From JBDRAU01 sp043823315 (GTDB lineage Bacteria > Patescibacteriota > UBA1384 > DTJR01), in contig JBDRAU010000075.1 in NCBI GenBank assembly GCA_043823315.1, positions 1-14,649 on the forward strand: DNA of 14,649 nt. Reading direction: 5' to 3'. Under the pieces are notes generated by a model. That model saw only the letters and a program-made list of their open reading frames with translations. It was not told the origin of the DNA and did no database searches. Below are positions 7,477 to 12,725 of the stretch, piece after piece (positions within the stretch are counted from its first letter, which is position 1; every line of letters begins with the position of its first letter). A program made the translations under genes and the position numbers.

Positions 7477-7567
7477 ACTACTAATATACGAATCTACCTA
7501 ATATACTAATCGAGCAGTCCGTATCACTGAATGATTCGTACATTCGATAAATTAGTATATTCGTAGT
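7477..7567. repeat. AT-rich imperfect inverted repeat upstream of the GT4 gene
   Basis: Bases 7477-7493 and the complement of 7551-7567 agree at 15 of 17 positions; the two differences are G/T swaps. The arms and interior repeat phrases of the form ATTCGTA and ATTAGTA. The 57-bp interior contains two more ATTCG words (7534 and 7542). The phrases recur at 8477-8504 and fit the ATTCNTN heptad pattern at 10102-10136. Confidence 0.6.
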
Positions 7568-7635
7568 AAAACAGAAGCTCGGCTTCTCTTTTAAAAATAC
7601 CTTTTTAACCTTAAAAAAACAATAGGGCTGCGCTC

Positions 7636-7761
7636 GTTGCGAATTCTTCAGGAACGCAGTTCCAGCTTCCAGCGAGCTGGCCTACTCATGCTCGCCCAGC
7701 CATCTGCCGATCGGCAGAAACCAAGCTGGCTGGACTACGCAACGCCCTTCAGAATCGCAAC
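7636..7761. repeat. GC-rich block of nested inverted repeats with 16-bp central palindrome
   Basis: Outer arms GTTGCGAATTCT (7637-7648) and AGAATCGCAAC (7751-7761) pair with one bulge. Inside are a hairpin CCAGCT/AGCTGG (7662-7667, 7675-7680) and a second stem CCAGCC/GGCTGG (7696-7701, 7728-7733) enclosing the perfect palindrome TCTGCCGATCGGCAGA (7703-7718). The whole could fold as a three-way junction. It lies just beyond the terminator of the 117-residue gene. A structured RNA, a palindromic element remnant or a repeat cluster are all possible. Confidence 0.5.
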
Positions 7762-7782
7762 TTCGTTTGAATGAAAAAATAC

Positions 7783-7816
7783 AAAAGAAAAAAGGGCCGT
7801 CCCGATGGGGCGGCCC
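7783..7816 (-). terminator. rho-independent terminator of the 117-residue gene
   Basis: On the minus strand a GC-rich stem GGGCCG...CGGCCC (7811-7816 with 7794-7799), with extra inner C/G pairs around an ATC loop, is followed directly by TTTTTTCTTTT (7793 down to 7783). It begins 18 nt after the stop codon. This is the clearest terminator in the window. Confidence 0.93.
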
Positions 7817-7834
7817 TGTGAATCTCGTAAACAG

Positions 7835-8188
7835 CTACGTGACGCTGGTAGCGATTCCCGACCATCGACGCAGGAGCCAGGAGAGCAACGGATGCTTCAT
7901 CTTGTTTCCGCGATCGGGATCCATTTCGTGCTTGCGCATCGCCTGCTTGATCGCGGTGGGAAGCGTCAGAACCCACTCGCTCTCGACAATGTTGAACACC
8001 TCATCGGTCAGGTTATCCGCGCAAAGCACGATCACCACTTTGGTCGAACTTCCCAGTGGTAGTTCGCGACGCATCGCGAACGCCCAGCCACGAGTCTTTT
8101 CGGTCAAAGACTCGTGAAGGGCTACAGCATTGAAAGCCGTAATCCCCTCCGACAGTAGTAGAACCGTCAGTTTCCCGAAGTCTATCAT
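7835..8188 (-). CDS. hypothetical protein, 117 residues, self-contained transcription unit
   Basis: I do not recognise this protein. It is 117 residues, soluble, with no signal peptide or clear membrane segment. A mixed alpha/beta pattern is visible: helix near residues 5-30, strand KVVIVLCADNLTDEVF (about 50-65), helix TLPTAIKQAMRKHEMD (about 75-90), and a basic, Trp-rich end (LLSWLLRRWSG). The single Cys and two His form no evident metal motif. Expression signals are unusually complete: AGGAGG 8 nt before the ATG, TTGACT-17-TATATT upstream and a strong terminator 18 nt after the stop. Codon use differs from its neighbours: by hand count 80 of 117 third positions are G or C (about 68%), against about half in codon samples from the two flanking glycosyltransferases. 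This suggests horizontal acquisition or strong selection on a highly expressed gene. It is clearly a gene; its function is unknown. Confidence 0.85.
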   Translation of the reverse strand: MIDFGKLTVLLLSEGITAFNAVALHESLTEKTRGWAFAMRRELPLGSSTKVVIVLCADNLTDEVFNIVESEWVLTLPTAIKQAMRKHEMDPDRGNKMKHPLLSWLLRRWSGIATSVT

Positions 8189-8196
8189 CGCTCTTG

Positions 8197-8224
8197 CCTC
8201 CTAAGGTTCGCCTAAGGACTTAGG
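8197..8224 (-). promoter_or_regulatory. leader with AGGAGG site and two alternative hairpins
   Basis: The minus-strand leader contains CCTAAG (8219-8224) followed by two copies of CTTAGG (8211-8216 and 8200-8205). The second overlaps the AGGAGG ribosome site (8197-8202). CCTAAG can pair with either copy. Pairing with the near copy leaves the ribosome site free; pairing with the far copy covers it. The complementarity is plain in the sequence; a regulatory switch is inferred, and the near hairpin has only a 2-nt loop unless its last pair opens. Confidence 0.5.
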
Positions 8225-8233
8225 TAAGGGGAC

Positions 8234-8262
8234 AATATAACATCTTTGTGCTTTTAAGTCAA
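8234..8262 (-). promoter_or_regulatory. sigma70-type promoter of the 117-residue gene
   Basis: Reading the minus strand, -35 TTGACT (8257-8262) and -10 TATATT (8234-8239) are separated by exactly 17 nt, each one mismatch from consensus. Transcription would start near 8227, giving a leader of about 40 nt. This is the best promoter in the window. Confidence 0.88.
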
Positions 8263-8527
8263 GAATTTGTGGCAATTTGTTAGCAATTAAAATAAACTGG
8301 AGTTTGCTCTCTAGGGTGTAATGGAACCCACGATTTATCGTGCTATCGAAAAACAGGTTAAAACCTGGGCTACGACCCTTTTTCGGAGCTCACACTTTAG
8401 TGTGTTCAAACAAGCTAAAGCTTGAGCTACGAAAAAACCCTGAATCGAGTTTAGGATGACACAAGCATTTTGTAGTATTCGTAATTTGGCTAAATTCGTA
8501 ATTTAGTAGGAAGCAAAAATCTTTTGC
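8263..8527. other. spacer of hairpin repeats between the promoter and the PMT-like gene
   Basis: No gene is seen here. With the leader and promoter this completes a 339-bp gap (8189-8527). It holds the four-hairpin cluster at 8329-8432, a CCTGAA...TTTAGGATGACA phrase at about 8439-8461 related to 1069-1112, a direct repeat of ATTCGTAATTT (8477-8487 and 8494-8504, 17-bp period), and an AT-rich hairpin reaching the stop codon of the PMT-like gene (8511-8529). Confidence 0.6.
8329..8432. repeat. cluster of four variable-stem hairpins with shared loop and tail
   Basis: Four hairpins each have a 5-bp stem and 4-nt loop: CACGA-TTTA-TCGTG (8329-8342), CAGGT-TAAA-ACCTG (8354-8367), CACAC-TTTA-GTGTG (8391-8404) and CAAGC-TAAA-GCTTG (8411-8424). 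TTTA is the complement of TAAA, so copies alternate in orientation. Copies 2 and 4 are followed by (G/A)GCTACGA. Copy 3 is preceded by TCGGAGCT, the near-complement of that tail. Stem sequences differ while pairing is kept, so the shared elements are loop, tail and terminal CA/TG. Confidence 0.75.
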
Positions 8528-8529
8528 TT
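8511..8529 (-). repeat. AT-rich hairpin at the 3' end of the PMT-like gene
   Basis: A perfect 8-bp inverted repeat AAGCAAAA/TTTTGCTT with a 3-nt loop overlaps the TAA stop of the gene ending at 8528. It is not followed by a T-tract and the stem is weak, so it is at best a poor terminator or a 3'-end protector. Confidence 0.35.
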
Positions 8530-10033
8530 AAAACTTATACAAAATGAGATCTTTGTTTTCTTTATCTTTGCCTAGAATATTCTTTTCGAAACGCATCCCC
8601 GATTTCGAGTCGTCAAAACTGTAAGTCATATCGTAAAACCAGACATTTTTAGCCTTGGCAGATTTTTTTAAATTCTCAATATATGAAAGCGGATCGCGCG
8701 ATTTTATCTCGGCAAGATTCCCGGTTTGGTAATCGGAGTAAAGGTCGGTAATTTCAAAATCACTCGGCTTCTCAAGGTAGTATTTTAAAATCAATTCTTC
8801 CCCGCCACCAAAACCTCCGCGAACTAAAACGCGATCGCCAACTTTGGCATTTTCCCCCAAAAACCTTGCGATCACGTCTACTCCCGGTTTTTTCCTCTCA
8901 AAATAAAACCCATGCGCAAAAGCGGCAACATAAATTATGACAAAAGCCCCAAAGAGCAAATTCTTTATAAGAGACTTTTTCAAAAGCACAAGTTCTAAAA
9001 TGATGTAGATACAAAATGGAGCTAAAAATAATAGATAGCGCGCCGAGCGCGGACCAATCTCAGAAGATATTAGTGCCGCTAAAATCACTGGAGCAAAAAC
9101 ACAGCCGATCAGATAAAAATTATCCTTCTTGTTTTTAAAAAGTGCTATCACTCCCCAAGCAAATAGCCCAAGGGGCACAATGACGCTAAGAAAAAAAGCA
9201 ATGAATTTCAAGGGATCTAGCTTTAAAAACTCCAGATTTCTTGAAATCGACGGGTCAAGATCGAGAAACACTCTCCCTGCAAAAACTCGGTAAAAAGCAT
9301 TGAAAAGCCCGATCAAATTGTCTTTTATCTGAAGCGTTTGGGATTGCTCCGACATTCTGCCCTGAAGTTGAAGCAGAAAATTGCTTCCCCACAAAAGAGC
9401 AAAAGTCACGATAAGGAGCACACCAGAAATAATTTTTTTATAATTTAATTTGTGAAGCCCTTCAAAAATCACAAGATATAGAAGTTCGCCAAGTAAAATT
9501 GCAAAACTCAAATAGGCCGTCAGAAGCATCAAAATCGAACTCAAAGTAAAGAAAACTAAATCTTTTGCCTTTTCGCTTTTAGCGCTGGCGTTTTCCTTAA
9601 TTTTCAAAAAGAAATACAGATTAATAAATATAAAGAGCACCAACAGTCCATACGGCCTCGCTTCGGCAAAATGATAAGTTAAAACGGGGTTAATCGTAGA
9701 CAAGACCGCCACATAAAAAGCAATTTTCTCACTGCTTAGTTTCTTAAAAACAAGATAAATAAAATAAACCGCTACTAGTCCGGCGAGAACGCTTATGAGC
9801 CTTGAGGAGAATTCACCAACAGGGGAAATTTTTAAAACTAGAAACTCTAGGAAATGAAACACGGGCGGATGAACATCTTTGGCGACAGCAGAAAATAACT
9901 CGGATAAATTGGTGCTTTCGGCAATTTTAATGACAATCCCCTCATCCCCGTCGAGAGGCCTCAAGGCAAAAAATAAGAAGCGAGTTATCACTGTAATTAG
10001 CAGGAGAAAGATAATATTTAGTCTTGTTCTCAT
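8528..10033 (-). CDS. PMT/ArnT-like membrane glycosyltransferase (GT-C fold)
   Basis: Probable polyprenyl-phosphate-sugar-dependent transferase acting on the outer face of the cytoplasmic membrane. The 501 residues begin with a membrane helix (about 6-24) followed by the first outer loop with the acidic motif LDGDEG (27-32), where the catalytic Asp of GT-C enzymes usually lies, and VHPPVFHFLE (54-63), the His-Pro-Pro signature of the PMT/ArnT group. About ten further hydrophobic segments follow to residue about 375, then a soluble C-terminal region of about 120 residues with the short FDDSK and NILGKD segments. It lies 93 bp downstream of the GT2-GtrA gene on the same strand, an apt supplier of its donor. 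No Shine-Dalgarno site is seen. Acceptor and sugar are unknown. Confidence 0.9.
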   Translation of the reverse strand: MRTRLNIIFLLLITVITRFLFFALRPLDGDEGIVIKIAESTNLSELFSAVAKDVHPPVFHFLEFLVLKISPVGEFSSRLISVLAGLVAVYFIYLVFKKLSSEKIAFYVAVLSTINPVLTYHFAEARPYGLLVLFIFINLYFFLKIKENASAKSEKAKDLVFFTLSSILMLLTAYLSFAILLGELLYLVIFEGLHKLNYKKIISGVLLIVTFALLWGSNFLLQLQGRMSEQSQTLQIKDNLIGLFNAFYRVFAGRVFLDLDPSISRNLEFLKLDPLKFIAFFLSVIVPLGLFAWGVIALFKNKKDNFYLIGCVFAPVILAALISSEIGPRSARYLLFLAPFCIYIILELVLLKKSLIKNLLFGAFVIIYVAAFAHGFYFERKKPGVDVIARFLGENAKVGDRVLVRGGFGGGEELILKYYLEKPSDFEITDLYSDYQTGNLAEIKSRDPLSYIENLKKSAKAKNVWFYDMTYSFDDSKSGMRFEKNILGKDKENKDLILYKF

Positions 10034-10101
10034 TTATTTTAATTTATTATTTTTTATTGATTTACCTATTAATTTATTTTCCTATTTAGAACCGTCCCAT
10101 A

Positions 10102-10136
10102 ATTCATTATTCTTTATTCTTTATTCTTAATTCTTC
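10102..10136. repeat. five tandem ATTCNTN heptads reaching into the GT2-GtrA gene
   Basis: Five contiguous heptads occupy 10102-10136 with constant ATTC and variable last three bases (ATT, TTT, TTT, TTA, TTC). The last two overlap the stop codon (10127-10129) and the final codons of the GT2-GtrA gene. Its complement has the form of the GAATNAN repeats inside tsaD (61-81), including a shared 12-mer AGAATTAAGAAT. Confidence 0.8.
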
Positions 10137-11233
10137 TCCTTAAACGTCCAGATACGGTTTACAAAAAAATTCCAAAGCGTTACAAGAGCGGTGGAAATTA
10201 ATAGTCCGAAAATATCCCGCCAAGCCAAAACTCCGGTAACGATATAAAAGATTAATGAATTAAGAGCTAGCCCGATTGTGGCAACAACAAAAAACTTGAC
10301 AACTTGCGAGGCGATTTTTTTATCGGTTGACCTAAATGTCCATTTGCGGTTAAAAATATAATTAAGAGAAGCAGAGATTATAAATGAAAGCGCTTTGGCA
10401 AGTTGTTTCATTACTTGTAAATCGAACGGTAACCAGTTTATGAACAAAGCTTTGATGGCATAAAAGGTGCCCCAGTCAACAAGCGCGCATGAACCACCAA
10501 CAACTGCAAATTTAACAAACTGACGATACGATTTTTTGCCTGCTGCGAGGGCAAAAACCGTCTTGGCGGACTTTTTAAGCTCTCCCTGAATCTTCGATTC
10601 ACCCTCTCGGCGGTCAACAAAAGTGATGGGCGTTTCAACAAGCTTGTAACCTAGCTCTTGAGCTTTCAACACCATCTCAACCTGAAAAGCGTAACCAGTC
10701 GCTTGAATTGTATCCAAATTCACTTCGCGCAAGAATTCCTCGGGATAGCACTTAAACCCGGCCGTTGCATCTTTGGCGCGAATACGAAGAAGAGCGCGAG
10801 TGACATAGTTTGCTCCCCACGAATTGGCGTAGCGATACCATTTCCAGCCGACAATCCTGCCACCCTTTACATAGCGCGATCCGATTGCCACCGATTTTTT
10901 TGAGCAATGTGCAATTAGAGATTCGAGAGCGCTGACGGGATGAGAAAAGTCAGCATCCATCGAAATCAATTTTTTATAACCCTTGTCCAAGCCCCATTTG
11001 AATCCGGCCACATAGGCGCGACCCAAACCGGCTTTTTCCTTTCGATGCAAAACAGAAACAGAAGAATCTTGCCGGCTTATTTTATCAACAATTTTGCCAG
11101 TTCCATCGGGCGAATTATCGTCAACTACCAAAATATCCGCTCCGATTTTTTGTAAGCTGATTTCGGAAATTATCTTCTCGATATTTTCCCTCTCGTTAAA
11201 GGTAGGAATAACAATTAAAACATCTCTCATCAT
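10127..11233 (-). CDS. GT2 polyprenyl-phosphate glycosyltransferase fused to GtrA
   Basis: Bifunctional envelope-glycan protein of 368 residues. Residues about 1-220 form a GT2 domain of the dolichol-phosphate-mannose synthase type: IPTFNERENIEKI (9-21), VVDDNSPDGT (36-45), the metal-binding DAD in SMDADFSHP (91-99) and the TPITFVDRREGESKI segment (201-215). It should load a sugar onto polyprenyl phosphate in the cytoplasm. Residues about 239-365 form a GtrA domain with four membrane segments (FVKFAVVGGSCALVDW, a NYIFNRKWTF motif, and a NFFVNRIWTFK end). GtrA proteins are thought to help translocate the lipid-linked sugar. GT2-GtrA fusions occur in other bacteria. Two adjacent ATG codons (11233, 11230) leave the start uncertain by one residue, with no Shine-Dalgarno site. 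The last codons lie in a heptad repeat. The PMT-like gene follows. Confidence 0.94.
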   Translation of the reverse strand: MMRDVLIVIPTFNERENIEKIISEISLQKIGADILVVDDNSPDGTGKIVDKISRQDSSVSVLHRKEKAGLGRAYVAGFKWGLDKGYKKLISMDADFSHPVSALESLIAHCSKKSVAIGSRYVKGGRIVGWKWYRYANSWGANYVTRALLRIRAKDATAGFKCYPEEFLREVNLDTIQATGYAFQVEMVLKAQELGYKLVETPITFVDRREGESKIQGELKKSAKTVFALAAGKKSYRQFVKFAVVGGSCALVDWGTFYAIKALFINWLPFDLQVMKQLAKALSFIISASLNYIFNRKWTFRSTDKKIASQVVKFFVVATIGLALNSLIFYIVTGVLAWRDIFGLLISTALVTLWNFFVNRIWTFKEKN

Positions 11234-11309
11234 GAGAATAATCTACACCTTATAGAACAATCTGTAAACAATTAATTTTCCTAAGATCGTTACAAAATAT
11301 TTTGAATGG

Positions 11310-11392
11310 GTCATTGCGAGGTTTGGAGTGGAACCCAAATCTAATATGCGGCGTGGCAATCTAGATCGCCACGCCAGTAGGCTCGCGATGAC
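11310..11392. repeat. palindromic GTCATTGCGAGG repeat, second complete copy
   Basis: Terminal arms GTCATTGCGAG (11310-11320) and CTCGCGATGAC (11382-11392) are complementary except for one position. Inside, 11350-11375 is a 26-bp near-perfect palindrome (GGCGTGGC/GCCACGCC around AATCTAGATC, one mismatch). It shares ends and the AATCTAGAT centre with 6156-6224 but has a longer, different flank. Confidence 0.8.
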
Positions 11393-11442
11393 AAGGATGT
11401 TAGTCCCGAGCAATCCAGACGTCATCCCGAGCATTTCTTTTC

Positions 11443-11470
11443 GTCATTGCGAGGTACTCCGTGGCAATCT
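11443..11470 (+). repeat. half copy of the GTCATTGCGAGG repeat
   Basis: This 28-base stretch matches 6158-6185 except for two bases (GTGG in place of GAAG). The second arm is absent; the copy ends 43 nt before the hydrolase start. Confidence 0.7.
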
Positions 11471-11478
11471 ATTTAGCT

Positions 11479-11506
11479 TTTACACATTTAGATTATTTGT
11501 TATCCT
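11479..11506 (+). promoter_or_regulatory. possible promoter of the hydrolase gene, near-leaderless
   Basis: TTTACA (11479-11484) and TATCCT (11501-11506) are 16 nt apart. A start 6-8 nt beyond the -10 would fall at or next to the ATG at 11514, which has no Shine-Dalgarno site, so the mRNA would be leaderless or nearly so. The match to consensus is modest. Confidence 0.3.
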
Positions 11507-11513
11507 TAAGCTA

Positions 11514-12725
11514 ATGAAGAAGCTAGGAATTTTCTTATTTTTTATATCGCTTTCGATCGCCGCCGGCGTTTACGGCGGGGTTATGGCCAAGAACAAAACC
11601 GAGCTTAAACGCGAGATTTCTAAAACGGTTGAGAAAGTCAAAGAGACACTGCCAAAGCAAAGATTTGTTTGGGGAGCCCAAGGCGGAGCTTATGCGTTGC
11701 ATAAAAAAGTCGACACTTACTCTCCCGATAGAACCGCCCTTCAAATAAAAAAAGCCAAGGAACTTGGAATTAACCTGATCAGAGCCAATCTCGAAACCCA
11801 AATCGTCTATTCTCCAAATTATTCAATCAGATACCGCGCACAAGATAATGACGATTATATTAACCAAATGAGCGAGGCGGAACTTGACCTGCTTTTGGTG
11901 CTCGAGCCAAATATTCCCGCCACCGTCGGCAAGGCCGATTATTTTGCTGAAGGATACACTCAAGGCGCCTACGCTGCCAAGCGCTATGGTAAGAAGGTCA
12001 AATACTTCCAACTCGCCAACGAAGTAACAGGAACCATTGCTAAGCCCGACGACTACACCGGTGAAACTTTTAAACTTGAAACCGGAGTAGATTATTCCAA
12101 AGCGCACTACGATGCCACGTTGGCTTGGATCAAAGGAATGGCAAAGGGCATACGGGATAACGACAAGAGCGCAAAACTTTTAATCAGCGGGCATTGGGTT
12201 CTGTATGACATTGTCGGAAAGTTGATCGAAGACGGGGCTGATTTTGATATCATTGGTTGGGGCTGGTATAGCGGAGATGGCGTTGACGTCAAGAACCGGG
12301 AGTTTAATTACGGAAAAAGTTTGAATTTGGCCCAAAAGCTTGCCTCGTATAAAAAAGATCTCTGGATCGTTGAAGCCAACCGAGCTGGAGGATCCTACAG
12401 CGAAAAAGGACAAAACGGCGAAGAAGAACAGGCCCAATTTTTCTCAAAATTTTTGGAAAATTTTTACTCAAGTAAATATTTTAAGGGATTTATCGCCTAC
12501 ACGCTTTTTGACAATACCGTTGATGGTCAAGCTGGAAATCCGCCAGATGGGCACTTAGGTTTAGTTGAAGTGAAATTTAACGGTCAAGAAAATCGGGTTA
12601 AATCCAACAAAAAAGCTTTTGAAGTTTACCGCAAATTTATCAGCTCGCATCTCGAGCTACCTACTGCTTCAAAAGCTCCAAATAATCCACCAGCACGTTC
12701 GAGTTCGGCCGAACCTCAATCCTAA
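11514..12725 (+). CDS. membrane-anchored clan GH-A-like glycoside hydrolase
   Basis: Probable retaining glycosidase or a related TIM-barrel protein outside the cytoplasmic membrane. From the ATG at 11514 it has 403 residues: an N-terminal signal anchor (KKLGIFLFFISLSIAAGVYGG, about 2-22), a charged helix (about 27-48), then the barrel (about 50-375). Clan GH-A features are Asn169-Glu170 in YFQLANEVTG, where Glu would be the acid/base, and Glu287 in WIVEANRAGG as the likely nucleophile. The spacing of about 117 residues and the strand patterns (LGINLIRANLE, FDIIGWGWYSGD) fit. I cannot place it in one GH family. The last 21 residues are a Pro/Ser/Ala-rich tail coded over the 3' end of the opposing gene. 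A longer in-frame start at 11328 is rejected because it crosses repeats. Substrate unknown. Confidence 0.82.
   Translation: MKKLGIFLFFISLSIAAGVYGGVMAKNKTELKREISKTVEKVKETLPKQRFVWGAQGGAYALHKKVDTYSPDRTALQIKKAKELGINLIRANLETQIVYSPNYSIRYRAQDNDDYINQMSEAELDLLLVLEPNIPATVGKADYFAEGYTQGAYAAKRYGKKVKYFQLANEVTGTIAKPDDYTGETFKLETGVDYSKAHYDATLAWIKGMAKGIRDNDKSAKLLISGHWVLYDIVGKLIEDGADFDIIGWGWYSGDGVDVKNREFNYGKSLNLAQKLASYKKDLWIVEANRAGGSYSEKGQNGEEEQAQFFSKFLENFYSSKYFKGFIAYTLFDNTVDGQAGNPPDGHLGLVEVKFNGQENRVKSNKKAFEVYRKFISSHLELPTASKAPNNPPARSSSAEPQS

Larger units (their letters stand above)
7446..7834. other. gene-free stretch of inverted repeats and a terminator
   Basis: These 389 bp between the 117-residue gene and the GT4 gene hold, from low to high coordinate, an AT-rich imperfect inverted repeat (7477-7567), a 6-bp hairpin AGAAGC-TCG-GCTTCT (7573-7587), a GC-rich block with nested inverted repeats (7636-7761) and the terminator of the 117-residue gene (7783-7816). 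I see no further coding region. The GT4 promoter should lie here, but I could not identify a convincing one. Confidence 0.6.
11234..11513. other. divergent spacer with palindromic repeats
   Basis: This 280-bp region separates the GT2-GtrA gene (-) and the hydrolase gene (+) and must hold both promoters. It contains one complete and one half copy of the GTCATTGCGAGG repeat, and a GTCATCCCGAG phrase at about 11420-11431. A frame continuous with the hydrolase is open back to 11328, but it runs through repeat sequence and encodes no recognisable protein. Confidence 0.6.

Noticed and set aside
7767..8117. Plus-strand open frame opposite the 117-residue gene
   Set aside because: It begins inside the terminator region and has no ribosome site, while the minus-strand frame has promoter, AGGAGG and terminator in the right places.
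8329..8432. tRNA or other classical RNA gene
   Set aside because: The hairpins are separate 5-bp stems with fixed loops; no acceptor, anticodon or T-arm pattern is present.
10102..10136. CRISPR array
   Set aside because: Units are 7 bp and contiguous, with no repeat-spacer alternation and no cas genes.
11328..11513. In-frame upstream extension of the hydrolase starting at 11328
   Set aside because: It translates through the GTCATTGCGAGG repeats and gives no protein-like sequence; the ATG at 11514 starts directly at a good signal anchor.
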